Shown: in pieces, positions 1 through 12,395 of the stretch
Numbering within the stretch: the first letter of the stretch is position 1
How the letters are laid out: every line of letters begins with the position of its first letter
NCBI RefSeq assembly: GCF_905475395.1
Contig: NC_058342.1
Location: 32,880,140 to 32,944,139, forward strand
Length of the DNA: 64,000 bases
From: Chrysoperla carnea
Lineage: Eukaryota; Arthropoda; Insecta; Neuroptera; Chrysopidae
Direction: 5' to 3'
Position numbers and translations under genes: made by a program
Notes under the pieces: generated by a model
Told to the model about the DNA's origin: nothing
The model's input: the letters and a program-made list of their open reading frames with translations, nothing else
Databases searched by the model: none

Positions 1-94
1 ATAACGTTTAGGGGGTGCGTACAATAATTATATTTCAAAATTTTACTAATCATTCTTGGTTTTTCCGTTTAATTTATCGTACTTTTCTCTGTTT

Positions 95-408
95 GAGCAT
101 GGTAGTGGGGGCACGAATTTAAAAAATATATTTTTTTAATTTTGATGATAAATTATGTTATAACTTGACGATATAAGACGAAAAGTAAGAATACAATTTT
201 TCCATATCTGGCGTATTTTTCAAAATATCGAAAATTAAAAATTTTGTTTAATTATTCAGCTTATGATATTTGGTAAACCAAGGCAGGTATCGAAAACTTT
301 TAGTCTTATTTTTCGTCTAATGAAGTTATGTTAAAATTCATCATGAAAGTTGAAAATAAGATAAAAATAATTTCAACCCTTAAACTACCCTGCTCTTACA
401 TCCCTTAT
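95..408 (+). mobile_element. TTAA-type palindromic MITE, decayed copy
   Basis: Contains GAGCATGGTAGTGGGGGCAC near the left end and the mirrored CGAAAAGTAAGAATACAATT / TTTTCGTCT arms of the family best seen at 22138-22458. Confidence 0.6.
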
Positions 409-1145
409 ATGGATGGAGACACTTAGTTTTTTTCTTTTCTATGCCATTGCTAATATGTTTACTTTCTATTAAAAAGGTTTTTTAAATTTGTTTTCATTCA
501 TTCCAAGTGAAAATTATCAAAAACTTTCAAAATATGTCGTTTTTTGAGATTTTATTTCGATTTTCAATGACTTGTTTCTTAAAATTTTACATGGATACCT
601 AAGCTGAAATTTTAAGCACATATTCTTTAAATCAAAGTCTTCCCAGAAAACAATGTTAAGCCTTTAACTCAAACTTAACCTTAAAAAAAAAGATTCATCA
701 GATGTTAAAATATTATAGAAATATTTTCACGAACATTTCATAGGAATTCGTGGGATTATTTCTTAAAATAATCTAAAATAATTTTTCTCTTGCGGCATAA
801 ATTTTAATTTATAAATGCTTACGATTTCAAATTGCTTAGCTCAAATGGTGTTGTGGAATTTAGACTTGCGTGACTCGTTGATTTTGTCTTAGACGATGTA
901 AGTCTACTGAGTCTACTGATAAATGTATCCCCAGGGGGTAATACAACCGTGCAACACTAACACTGTCTATAAACTTAAAACCCTTAGATCCATCACTCAT
1001 ATGCTAAAAATTATGCAGGCGTTCAGAAATCTGTTAAGAAATCGTTTTAAGTAGCCACTTCCTTTTTCAAATTTGTCAACGGAATAGACATCTTAGATTG
1101 ATTGATTTGTTACCAATTTTAAACAGAATTTTGAATCGATATCCA
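409..1145. other. No gene seen
   Basis: AT-rich DNA without a coding frame or repeat that I can place. Confidence 0.5.
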
Positions 1146-1659
1146 AGTCCCAAGTTTGTAACGCTTAAAAATATTGATGCTATGAACAAAATTTTGATAT
1201 AGATGTTCATAAAATCACCTAATTAGTCCATTTCCGGTTGTCTGTCTATCGCCTGTCCGTCTGTCATCACGATTACTCAAAAACGAAAAGAGATATCAAC
1301 CTGAAATTTTTATAGCGTGCTTAGAACGTAAAAAGTGAAGTCAAGTTCGTTTAATGAGCAACATAAGTCAATTGGTTCTTGGATCTGTTGGACCCATCTT
1401 GTAAGCCGTTAGGGATAAAACAAAAGTTTCTTATAAAAAATTAAACAACTTTTATTTGAAACATTTTTTTTTTGTAAACATCACTGTTTACTCACGAGGG
1501 CACACATTAGATGCAATTTGTATAGTATGTATTATATGGGTATGTCAGTTATGTATGTGTGACATGTTTGTATGGGTAATGTGACAGAGTAATCAACATT
1601 GTCTATACATGGTATTTAAACAATTAACTCAGTCAATTGTTTGTTTTCACTTGTTAAAC
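1146..1659 (+). repeat. ~540-bp dispersed repeat (family B), copy 1
   Basis: Family hallmarks: CCCAAGTTTGTAACGC, CACCTAATTAGTCCATTTCC, a (CTGT)n-like run, TAAACATCACTGTTTAC, and the end CAATTGTTTGTTTTCACTTG. The left 40 bp of the consensus is missing. Confidence 0.8.
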
Positions 1660-2815
1660 CTAAAAATTATTGATTATTATTGCATAAATTTTCCAATTAT
1701 TACATGTGAAAACGTTTTTTCAGTATCAAGTCATTTCCCCTATACAAATGATTCCCTAAATAAAATGAATTTTCCAACGAATTAATATTATTTGTTTTTC
1801 TTATCGATTTAACATTTGGGGATTGCGCAGGACAAATATACACGTGTTACAGGAATAACTACATATTGTCAGTTTTACTATGTATTTCAAAATTTTCATC
1901 TCTTTAGTCTTCTAATATAATTAGAAAAAATTGAGTTAGAAAAAAATTTCACCTAATTCTGTAATATCTTCCTTATATTAAAAAAATAGCTCGGAAAGCA
2001 TTACATTTACAGAATAGAAAATCAGATCAGTCATATCACACTTTTTTCGATTGAGTGTACGTTTTTTTGATTTAGCACCATCTTCAAGTAATTTTTGGAC
2101 TAAAAATCTGTGTTTTCATAATTTTGAAACACTTGGTAATATTAAAATAATAGTGGTGAGTGTATGAGATATGTTTTATAAATGATAATTTTGTTTATTG
2201 GTCTAGCCTAACTATACGGATACGGTACACAGATACATACATAAATATATATCTATACATAGGCTTGGTAGCCTAAGCCGTAGCCGGATATTGTCATACT
2301 CATTATTAATAATTACATTATTATTAAACAAACACCTCTAAATATTAATTAATTAAAATTCATTTTAATTATTTATAATTATTTAATTGTTTTGTTACTT
2401 CGATTATATTCGATTACATAGATATTACAGGATGTGTCAGTGATAATAGAGTGGTCCAAAATAAAACTTTTTATGAATGTATCATGGAGGCAAGCGTGGA
2501 TCCAGTCCTCAAAAAAGGTGATGGGTACGGCACAGCACCCAAAAATCTACCAAATGCGAATCGGAGTATGAACTCGGTCATGATCAATATAATTCATTCA
2601 TATAAAGGGGATGTTTACAAAATAAATAATGCCCTAATCAAGATTTGTTACAGTGTGTTTGTAAATTAATAAACCTGTAAAAAATTACAAAAGTAAATGT
2701 GCGCTTGTTTACACATCACAGTGTCACATGATGACTCTAAACTACTGAACCAATTTTGATGAAATTTTAACAACTTCAAATTAAATTAAACGCCAATATA
2801 CATTTTATATAAAAC
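1660..2815. other. No supported gene
   Basis: A 72-codon frame at 2451-2669 with a GTG start is not recognised. The rest is AT-rich, including a TA-rich stretch at 2230-2400. Confidence 0.4.
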
Positions 2816-3262
2816 AAGTGAAAACAAACAATTGACTTAGTTAATTGTTGAAATACCATGTATAGACAGTGTTGACTTCTCTGTCACATTACACATACAT
2901 ACATGTCACACATACATAACTGATATTCCCATACCATACATGTTATACAATTTGTGCTCTCGCGGGTAAACAGTGATGTTTACGAAAAAATGTTTCAAAC
3001 AAAAGTTGTTTATTTTTTTATAAGAAACTTTTTTTACATTTAAACTTTTGTTTTATCCCTAACGGTTTACAAGATGGGTCCTACAGATCCAAGAACCAAT
3101 TGACTTATGTTGCTCATTAAACGAACTTGACTTCACTTTTTACGTTCTAAGCACGCTATAAAAATTTCAGGTTGATATCTCTTTACGTTTTTGAGTAATT
3201 GTGATGACAGTCGGACAGACGACAGTCAGACAACCGGATATGTTACAAACTTGGGACTAAAC
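2816..3262 (-). repeat. Family B, copy 2
   Basis: Reverse orientation, from AAGTGAAAACAAACAATTG to ACAAACTTGGGACTAAAC. An ORF overlapping it is a by-product. Confidence 0.8.
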
Positions 3263-3629
3263 TTTATTCGACAAAGTTATCTACAATTAGAATATGGAAG
3301 TTTAAATTTTGAGTACATCCTTGTTTGTAATTTATGGAAGTTATACAATATTTATTTCATTCAGCATTTTAGAAAAATAATAATCGCAATCAGTGAAGTA
3401 CACAGCGATATTTATTTTTTATTGAGTAAACAAATCGTCAAGAGAGGTACGACTTTTGATTCCGTAATCACAGGCCTGCAACTAGAAAATTGCTCTAAAT
3501 TCTGTAACTGCTTTTTACCCGACTACGCGACTCTAAAGAGGAGTAATGTGTTTATCGGTCCATAAAAGTATGAAAATGTATTCTTACGTCAATCGATTTC
3601 TCTTAATCAGATGCCATATTGTAAAAAAG

Positions 3630-4380
3630 GTAAAAATCGAAAAAAATCGGAAAAACTTTGCTACTTCGGAATTCGATCAAAATCAGTTTACAAGGTAAAT
3701 TTGACCCAAAAAATTCAAAAATACAGTTTATTTTCTGATTGGATAAATAGTTCCTGAGATATTGACTGAAATCGAGTTGAATATGGGTTTATATCAGAAA
3801 CTATTCGCCCAATCGTCAAATGAATGAGATTTTTGTATTTTTTGGGTCAAAATTACCTTAAATATTGAGTTTTATCAAAATCAGAAAGGAAATTTTTTTT
3901 TCGATTTTTTGCAAATTTTTTAAGGGGTACCCCTTTGAAAAAATCGAAAAAATCGGAAAAAGTTTGATGCTTCGGAATTCGACCAAAATCAGTTTATAAG
4001 GTAAATTTGACCCAAAAAATTCAAAAATACAGTTTATTTTCTGATTGGATCAATAGTTTCAGAGCTATAGGCTAAGATCAGGTTGATTATGGCTTTATAT
4101 CAGAAACTATTGGCCCAATCGTCAAATGAATATGATTTTTGAACTTTTTGGGTCAAAATTACCTTAAATATTGAGTTTTATCAAAATCAGAAAGAAAATT
4201 TTTTTTTCGATTTTTTGCAATTTTTTAAGGTTTACTCCTTTGAAAAAATTGAAGAAATCAGGAAAAATTTGCTACTTTGGAATTCGATCAGTTTATAAGG
4301 TAATTTTGACTCTAAAAATACAAAAATCAGAGCCTTTTGGCGATTGGACAATACGAGACAAAGTTATTAAAAATTTTTTA
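3630..4380. repeat. ~300-bp near-palindromic satellite, array 1
   Basis: About 2.5 units with period near 305 bp. Each unit contains AAGGGGTACCCCTT (or a decayed form), TCGGAATTCGA, TTTGACCCAAAAAATTC and the reverse of that phrase, GAATTTTTTGGGTCAAA, so a unit is built as two facing arms. Confidence 0.85.
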
Positions 4381-5149
4381 TGATAAAACTACAAAAGTTG
4401 TGTGAAATTTGAGATACGGACCCATAGATATGATAAATTTAATCTACCGTTATTTTGAATCAAATGCAAATCGTATCATTCGCTTAAAACCGCACCAATA
4501 ATCACAATGTAGTGTTGAGTAATACTTGAACCCAAGCGCCAAGTTTACTTTAACAATATTCTGATTAGATAACAGAAATCTGAATGAATAGATTTCTGAA
4601 TAATCGTATCGCGACCTCTTTGCATACATTATTTAGTATGCCGTACCAAAAAAAAACATCACTCGAAGAAAATATTACAACATTATACAAGCTTATAATT
4701 ACTTAGCTAATTACATTCTTCTAAGTTTTCGTGAATGTTCAGACTTAACCGAATTTTTACTTAGAATTTAATGTTGCTTTAGTCGACTTCACTGAAAGTA
4801 AATAAAAATTTTCCATGAAAAGTTTTTTGTATAAATTTTGATAATAAATTCAAACTTCTATTTATTTATTAATTCATCACATCATGTCACTTCCATAAAA
4901 CTAAAATCGTAATTTATTGATAATTTTCTTGAGAGTTTCAAAATAATTACGGTATAGTGATCGAATTATTCTTTTGAAATTGTATGATTATGGCAAAATA
5001 TCTCGGATTATTTCTGAAATGAACTCAAACACGAAAGATTTAATGGTTAAAATTGATATCGATTATCGAATATATACATTCCGATTTTCACCGAAATATC
5101 GATGAAAAATCGCGTCTTCGGAATGAAATAGGGATATTTTTTTACCATT
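4381..5149. other. No gene seen
   Basis: AT-rich spacer between satellite arrays 1 and 2. Confidence 0.5.
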
Positions 5150-5735
5150 TTCCCTTTGTAAAATTCGAAAAAAAGTTGCTATTTCGTAATTGGATCAAAA
5201 TCAGTTTACGAGGTAAATTTGACCCAAAAATTACAAAAATCCCATTCATTTGACGATTGGGCGAATCATTTCTGATTTAAACCCATATTCAACTCGATTT
5301 AAGTCCATGACTCATAAACTATTCATCTTATCGCCAAATAAACTGTATTTTTGAATTTTTTGGGTCAAATTTACCTTATAAACTGACTTTGATCGAATTC
5401 CGTAATAACAAATTTTTTTCGATTTTTTCAAAGGGGTATCCCTTAAAAAATTTGCAAAAAATCGAAGAAAAAATTTCTTTCTGATTTTGATAAAACTCAA
5501 TATTTAAGGTAATTTTGACCCAAAAAATTCAAAAATCCCATTCATTTGACGATTGGACGAATAGTTTCTGAAATAAAGCCAAAATCAACCCGATTTCAGT
5601 CCATATCTCAGGAACTATTCATCTAATCACCAAATAAATAGTATTTTTGAATTTGTTGGGTCAAATTTACCAACTGATTTTGATCGAATTCCGAAATAAC
5701 AAATTTTTTTCGACTTTTTCAAAGGGATTTTGCTT
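5150..5735. repeat. Near-palindromic satellite, array 2
   Basis: About two units of the same family, diverged. The GGGGTATCCC centre lies near 5430, with facing GGGTCAAATTTACC / GGTAATTTTGACCC arms. Confidence 0.8.
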
Positions 5736-6427
5736 TTCTAGGTCATTGCTAATATGTTTACTTTCTTTTCATTCATTTTAAGTGAAAATTATTAAAATTT
5801 ATCGTTTTTTAAAATTTTACATCGATTTTTTTAAGCTGGAATTTTAACCACATGTTTTTTGAGTAAAAGTCTACTTAAAAATGATTTCTAAGTATCCTTA
5901 ACTAATAGTTCCTGAAAACTTGTGTAAAACGTTAAATTTCAGTCAAATTAAACGAAAAAAAAAATCTATTTACCCCAAAAAAAAATATAAATCACTGAAC
6001 TTAAATAATACACACACTTAAACCACTTTCGAACACAACAACACAATTTCTAGATGTCAATTCGACTCGAATGCAAGAATTGCAACACACAAATGCATAT
6101 AAAAATTTCTTCTATTATTGTTTTTTACGAGTTGAAGTTATGATAACAAACTGTTTGCGTTGCGCATGCGTACAACATACACACATAGCTTTTTTTTTAA
6201 TGACAATTTTTATTATATTTTCAATTAGAAAAAAAAAATTTATTGTTTATATGATACTTTTGAAAGTATTATATATATAAGATACGCCTACAATGTATTT
6301 AAAAAGTATGGGTGATCAGAGAGAGATCAGATTTCCATCCGTTTGAGTACTATGAGTGAATGCTCGCTCTAGTACAACAGTTAGAGATGTTGTATGATAT
6401 AATACTGACTTAAGTCTAATCGATTTC
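5736..6427. other. No gene seen
   Basis: TTGCGCATGCGTA near 6159-6171 resembles an NRF-1/ewg site, but no gene start follows. Confidence 0.4.
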
Positions 6428-6570
6428 TAAGTAACGACCCTGCTTAGGTCGGGTCTATGCACATGTATATACACCCCCCACTCTTATGATATCTACGGAG
6501 TGTGTGTGTTAATTGTAGTAAGGCGGGTTTAGCACACATATGTTTAGGTCTGGGTCGTTGTTACGTTAGG
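6428..6570. mobile_element. Small TIR element
   Basis: CTAAGTAACGACCC faces GGGTCGTTGTTACGTTAG across about 110 bp. Confidence 0.5.
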
Positions 6571-6889
6571 TAAATATATATTTTTTTTTTTTTAAAAAAG
6601 GTAAAATTATCACGATACCTGAAAGAATGATTTTGAACATACTAATTTTAAATTTGCCGCAATTTTTTGATTAAAAAACAAATTCAAATAAAATATAAAA
6701 ATATGTATTTTTTGATTCGCTATCATATTAGACGAAGAATTTGGGCAGTAAGTCGAATTTGAATACGGTTTTCGGTATTCGATTCGTTAGAGCGTCTGAA
6801 AATTTTGTGACCTAGTCTGATTTATAAAAAATTGAAAATATGCAATTAGCATAATTAATATGGATTTTATAATTGAATTTTACAATTTA

Positions 6890-7700
6890 TTTAGTGATTA
6901 AATGAATAGTTCTTGAGATATGGACTGAAATCGGGTTAATTATGGCTTTGTATCAGAAAATATTCGTCCAATCGTTAAATTAATCTAATTTTTGAATTTT
7001 TTAGGCCAAAATTACCTTATATAATGAGTTTTACCAAAATCAGAAAAATAAATTTTTTTCAATTTTTTGAAAATTTTTTAAGGGGTACCCCTTCGAAAAA
7101 AATCGAAAAAATCGGAAAAAATTTACTATTTCGGAATTCGACCAAAATCAGTTCTTAAGGTAAAATTGACCTAAAAAATTCAAAAATACTATTTATTTCG
7201 TGATTAGATGGACAGTTTCTGAGTTATGGGCTCAAATCGAGTTGAATATGGGTTTATATCAGAAACTATTCGTCCAATCGTCAAATGAATGCGATTTTTG
7301 AATTTTTTGGGTCAAAATTACCTTATATAATGAGTTTTACCAAAATCAGAAAAATAAATTTTTCTTCAATTTTTTGAAAATTTTTTAAGGGGTACCCCTT
7401 TGAAAAAATCGAGAAAATCGGAAAAAATTTACTATTTCGGAATTCGACCAAAATCAGTTTATAAGGTAAAATTGACCCAAAAAATTCAAAAATACAATTT
7501 ATTTGGTGATAAGATGAATAGTTTCTGAGATATGGACTAAAATCGGGTTGATTATGGCTTTATATCAGAAACTATTCGTCTAATCGTCAAATGAATGCGA
7601 TTTTTGAATTTTTTGGGTCAAAATTACCTCGTAAACTGATTTTGATCCAATTCCGAAATAGCAAATTTTTTTCGATTTTTAGAAAGTCGAAAAAATCGAA
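6890..7700. repeat. Near-palindromic satellite, array 3
   Basis: About 2.6 units. GGGGTACCCC centres at about 7082 and 7389 give a period of 307 bp. The second dyad is marked by GAATAGTTTCTGA facing TCAGAAACTATTC. Confidence 0.85.
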
Positions 7701-8447
7701 AAAATTGTGAAACATTTGCTATTGAGGAATTCGATAAGGGTAGGACAGAAAAAAACTTGCTAGAGTTATAATACATAAGATTTTCAACGAGTTTTCCCAT
7801 TAGAAAGTTTAATTTAACCACAAGAAGTTATTTTGAAAATGGTAATGATCCCAAAAAAACTACAAACGAATTTTATCAGACGAGGGATGCATTGTAAATG
7901 AGAAGAGAGGGGGGTAGGGGTGTACAGTAATTATATGAAAATAAAATAATATTTTTAGAAGAGAAAAAGATACCATTATCCCATATAGCATCAAAACTAG
8001 GGTTGTATAAAATTAAAATATGGCCAGCGGCAACACTTTAATTTGCGTTTTATATCTCTAACCATCTACACACACCTTCTGACTCGCCCTCCCAATCTAC
8101 ACACCTCACCAAGTTCACCTTACTTCGAATTTAATTCTAAGCCATAATCTCATCACTGAATTTATTTTTTGAAAAAGAAGATAATCATTTTGCTATTTAT
8201 ATTGCTTAGCCGTACAATGTTGTTTAGTGCCCAATTAAAAAAAAAAAAAAATCAAAAACAATTCGAATACGCCACAAATACCTCCATGTTCATACTAAAA
8301 GTCATTAATTAACTTTGTACTCAAATAATGTGATTTTTTTTAGCTTTACAATACCACGCAACTACAAAAATATATAATATATTGTGTGCAAGTGATGATT
8401 ATAAATTTGATAATATAGATATCGCTCTTCAATCATTAATAAACTAA
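7701..8447. other. No gene seen
   Basis: Contains GGTAGGACAGAAAAAAACTT near 7739, a phrase repeated (inverted) near 12370 and (direct) near 46497. Otherwise unplaced AT-rich DNA. Confidence 0.4.
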
Positions 8448-8812
8448 CTATAGTCGCCTTTGTTCATAAAAAAATTGGATCTTCGATGAACGCATAATTA
8501 AATTAAAATTTTGTTTTGATATCATCAATAATCTTATATTTTGATGGTAATTTTTATAAACTACAAAATTGTTTAAATATTTTAGATAGTTTTTTATCAC
8601 ACTCTCTAGATTTTTTGATATAGAAATATCCAATTGAAAAGGATAACCTAAATGATTCATCATTTTTTCAGCCAACTTGAACGATAAAAAAAGTAATAAA
8701 TCGCCCGATGATCTAGGAATTTGTGGTGATTTTTGTAACTTAGTTAATCAAAAAATATATTTATAAAGTTTTATTGAAATCCCTAGTATTATCCAATCCT
8801 TGCATATCTCCT
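8448..8812 (-). repeat. Family D repeat with a conserved small ORF, copy 1
   Basis: The minus-strand ORF 8675-8448 (75 aa) includes [35 protein letters not shown] and [13 protein letters not shown]. The frame continues upstream in related copies ([20 protein letters not shown]). Near-identical DNA occurs at 54.5-54.9 kb and 58.8-59.0 kb. Protein not recognised; probably part of a transposon gene. Confidence 0.6.
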
Positions 8813-9463
8813 TAAACAATTACAAAAACAACATTTTTCCTTGTAATATAATATTTTTTAAAATTAACATAAGCGGTAAAAGGATCTCTTTAAGGAACTT
8901 TAATACGTGAGATATTTGACGGATAAAAAAATGATTGCTAATTTGACTAAACTGTTTCCGGGCTCGATACTGCAATAACATTCAACATGGAAGTACATTT
9001 ACGAAGGAATTGTTATGGAAGGTAACAGGTACATGTGCCCAGGTATATATTATTGGAGTTTGAAACAATAAATCACTTTGAAGGCCACCCAAAACATTGA
9101 AATTTATCAAAAATGTCACATCTTTGTATTTTTAGCATTTGTCACAGCCATCTGCAACAGTGAACACAGAAAGAACATTGAACAGTAAAACAGAGTAAAA
9201 CAGTAAACAGAAACAACATCAACTAGTCAATGTTTTTATTTTTGTTTTTTTTTTTCATCATCATCACTAGAGTAACATGGTATCCCCCTTGGGCCCCCAC
9301 CCCTCCTCTTTGTAGCCTCCTTCGCCTACGTTTATCGTGTCCTCAGTATCATCCGTCAACGGAACAATTTAAGTGGAATTTCTTAATAGATTTGAAATAG
9401 ATTAAATATTATTGAAAACTATAAAATTTCATCAGTGATTTTATTTTTTTTTAAAAGATCTTA
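8813..9463. other. No gene seen
   Basis: Unplaced. A tandem-like AACAGTAAAACAG segment lies near 9180-9210. Confidence 0.4.
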
Positions 9464-9533
9464 CTTTAAGGAGTTATGCAAGGATTGAAAAATACTAGGG
9501 ATTTCAATAAAACTTAATATATTTTTTGATTAA
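9464..9533 (+). repeat. Family D, 5' fragment
   Basis: ACTTTAAGGAGTTATGCAAGG to TTTTTTGATTAA, ending exactly at the TTAA of the adjoining MITE. Confidence 0.55.
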
Positions 9534-9866
9534 GGATGTATGAGCATGGTAGTGGGGGCACAAATTTAAAAATAGATATTTTCAATTTTGATGATAAATT
9601 TATGTTATTACTTGATGATATAAGACGAAAAGTAAGAATAAAATTTTTCGATATCTGGCTTAATTTTCAAAATATCGAAAATTGAAAATTTTGTTTAATT
9701 ATTTAGCTTTCGATATTTCGAAAACCAAGACACATATCGAAAAATTTTATTCTTATTTTTCGTCTACATTCATGAAGTTATAACAAAATTCATCATCAAA
9801 GTTGAAAATAAGGTAAAAATAATTTCAACCCACAAAGTCTAAATTTGCCTTGGCGCTCGTACTACC
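9534..9866 (+). mobile_element. TTAA-flanked palindromic MITE
   Basis: Flanked by TTAA on both sides (9530-9533 and 9867-9870). Ends GGATGTATGAGCATGGTAG and GGCGCTCGTACTACC are imperfect inverted repeats. The middle is a near-palindrome around mirrored GACGAAAAGTAAGAAT. TTAA duplication suggests a piggyBac-like transposase source. Confidence 0.75.
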
Positions 9867-10206
9867 TTAACGGGTTTCATCTAGTATTCTAGTAGTCTTC
9901 TATATAAATACATAAAAATTTATTAGGATTCAATTCAAAAATATTATTAAATAATAGGTAACTTTTAACATAAACATCCTATAAAAATATGTATACTTAT
10001 TGTCATAATACTTTGTATATAACAAATATGAACGTTTTTTTTACTCAAATTACATTCATTGGTTTTTGTTACAATACAATATGGTCCACAAAAAAAACTA
10101 CAGTGCAATTAAACTAAATATCTAAACGAAAAAAATTAATGCACCTTTGAAATTTTCCAAAAAGATTTTCCAAGAGCGAAAACAGTTCGTAAAAAAAAAT
10201 CGACCT

Positions 10207-10595
10207 CTCAGGAGCGTACCTAACCCCCATTTAATGGGGGGAGGGTAGTTTGGGAGTTTTATACAGTTTTTTACAAATTGCGAAAAAACTATGTATCAAA
10301 TAATTCAATTAAATTCTAACTGAAGTATTTCCGCATATTTTGTCGCCAATTTTAAAATGAAATTAAACTCCAAAGCTTTTTCCTAAGTTTCGCCCTCACG
10401 GGAAGACAGTGTAATTTACGAAGGAATGATTCAAATAAAAGTTGTTAATGATTTTATAAGGCATAACTTTTATATTTAAATTTTTGTTCTATCGGACAAT
10501 TTTGAAGCTAGAAAGTCGAGAAAAAAAAACGAAAATGTGGGGGCGTACCTAAACAACAACTACCCCCTAAAAAAGGGGTTATGTACGCCCCTGAG
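10207..10595. mobile_element. TIR element with GC-rich ends
   Basis: Ends CTCAGGAGCGTACCTAACCCC and its partner (reverse) CTCAGGGGCGTACATAACCCC, each followed by a GGGGGTAGTT-like block. The middle (CACGGGAAGACAGTG ... TTTTTGTTCTATC) resembles the core of family B. Confidence 0.75.
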
Positions 10596-10627
10596 AAGTC
10601 GTCTTTATTTACGAAGTGTGTACAGTC

Positions 10628-10861
10628 CAGGCATGGGAAAATGTGGCTTAGAGTCCCTCAGACTTCTGTAACTAAAATACGAGTAAGACAGAGAGAAAAG
10701 ATATTAGAGAAACTGAGATAGGTAGAAGAGTCGTATACACGTCTCGCTTTCTCCTCTATGAGCAATGCGGGCTTGGATAAAGAGACACACAATCAAGTTT
10801 ATGGCACACAATAAAGTTATAACACTGATGACTTCGACTTAAAATAACAAGCCCATGCCTG
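10628..10861. mobile_element. Short element with hAT-like termini
   Basis: CAGGCATGGG at the left and CCCATGCCTG at the right. No convincing 8-bp duplication. Confidence 0.45.
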
Positions 10862-10880
10862 AGCTTACACCCTAATAAAA

Positions 10881-11168
10881 AAAAAAAAATAATAATGGGG
10901 TTTAACCTCCGTTTCTCTGACATATACGCCTATAACGGAGTCCACTCACATCATTATTTGTTAATCTTTATTTATACAACTTACATTTTAGATGTGGGTG
11001 GAGTCGATTACTTCGTTCTTATCCAAGCGACGACAATGTAATCAATTCTGCACTCCCATTAATTATAAATTGTTCACACTGCCGCTGCCTGGATTCGAAC
11101 CCGTAACCTAAGTCTAAGTAGACAAACGGTCAAAGACTGACGCCTTAAACCGTTCGGCCATTTAGGTT
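10881..11168 (-). mobile_element. tRNA-derived SINE, family 2
   Basis: Perfect 17-bp duplications CTTACACCCTAATAAAA at 10864-10880 and 11169-11185. The minus-strand head has box A (TGGCCGAACGG) and box B (GGGTTCGAATCC) with a long variable-arm-like spacer, resembling a Leu/Ser tRNA ancestor. The body ends in a T-run on the minus strand rather than poly(A). Confidence 0.88.
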
Positions 11169-11257
11169 CTTACACCCTAATAAAACAACTGTGGAAAATT
11201 TCAAAGATGCATTAATTTTTTCCCATTTTGAAATTAGTTTAATTGTACTAAATATGG

Positions 11258-11800
11258 TCGAAAAAAAATTATACGAACATACGTTTTTACGACCGATAAC
11301 TAAATAAAAGAAAGAAGAAAGGATCGACAGACAGACGGCATGCTAAATAATAAGGTACAGACAAATTACACATAATACACGGGATGTTTCGTATATACGC
11401 CTATTTAAAGGTCTTAAAGGTCTTGACAAATGATCGAATTTAAACTAAAAAGATTTTTTTTTTTTTTTTTAAAATATTGTTGACAATAGATTTTTGTTTG
11501 TATATTTGTTTGGGTCAAAAAAAAAAAAGATCTCCGACAAATTTTTTTTTTTTTTTTGTTATTTATTTATTAGTTAACTCCCGTGATTTCCGGCTCAGTA
11601 CTCAGTTGGGTGTCTCTTCATTCATAAATTTTTAGGCTCTAAAAATGATTTTTGTACGTTAATTCTAAGGTTAAATGGATTATTGATTTGTGTCTCCGGT
11701 TCGTATGGATCTAATTGATTGCGAAATTCGGAAATTTTGATTAAATTGCCTTAAAGGGTGTTGTTTCCTTATTCTTAAGACCTTAGGTCCAAATATTATT
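11258..11800. other. No gene seen
   Basis: AT-rich with long A and T runs near 11450-11560. Confidence 0.45.
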
Positions 11801-12206
11801 ATACCATGCATATATGTAATATGCAAGGTATACTAAGTTTAGTCCCAAGTTTGTGAAACTTAAAAATATTGATGCCACGAACAAAATTTTAGTATAGGTG
11901 TTCATAAAATCACCTAATTACTCCATTTCCGGTCGTCCGTCCGTCCGTCCGCCTGTCTGTGGACACGAAAACTCAAAAACGAAAAAAGATATCAAACTGA
12001 AATTTTAACAGCATCCTCAGGACGTAAAAAGTGAGGTCGAATTCGAAATGAGCAACATAGGTCAATTGGGTCTTGGGTCCGTAGGACCGATCTTGTAAAC
12101 CGTTAGAGATAGAACAAAAATATAAATGTAAAAAATGTTCCTTATCAAAAAATAAACAACTTTTGTATTAAACATTTTTTCATCACTGTTTACCGTGAGG
12201 GTAAAA
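11801..12206 (+). repeat. Family B, copy 3 (3'-truncated)
   Basis: Complete left end ATACCATGCATATATG ... stops after the ATCACTGTTTACC core. Confidence 0.75.
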
Positions 12207-12395
12207 TTTTAAGCACATATTTTTTGAGTTAAAAAAATTTTGAGCCTTTAAATCAAACATTGTAGTCATGCTCGATCATTCTCAAGCAAGCATTATAGTT
12301 TCTTCTTTTTTTTTTTAACTAAAAATTGATCGTAGTGTATTTAGTATTCAGTATCTTATATATTATTACTCCAACAAGTTTTTTTCTGTCTTACT

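Larger units (their letters stand above)
10080..11257. mobile_element. Outer inverted-repeat element hosting nested insertions
   Basis: Arms of about 75 bp at 10081-10160 and 11190-11256 are inverted. Shared parts include ATTAATGCACCTTTGAAATTTTCC against its reverse, and CAATTAAACTAA / TTAGTTTAATTG. The interior carries a 389-bp MITE, a short TIR element and a SINE. Confidence 0.6.

Noticed and set aside
2451-2669. 72-codon frame with GTG start
   Set aside because: No recognisable protein, no splice context, eukaryotic DNA where GTG starts are not expected.
3191-3565. 124-codon frame
   Set aside because: Its first part is family B repeat; the rest matches nothing and starts at a non-ATG codon.
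11093-11168. tRNA-Leu/Ser-like gene on the minus strand
   Set aside because: Boxes A and B are good but the anticodon stem does not pair with a 7-nt loop, and the segment is the head of a SINE bounded by a 17-bp duplication.
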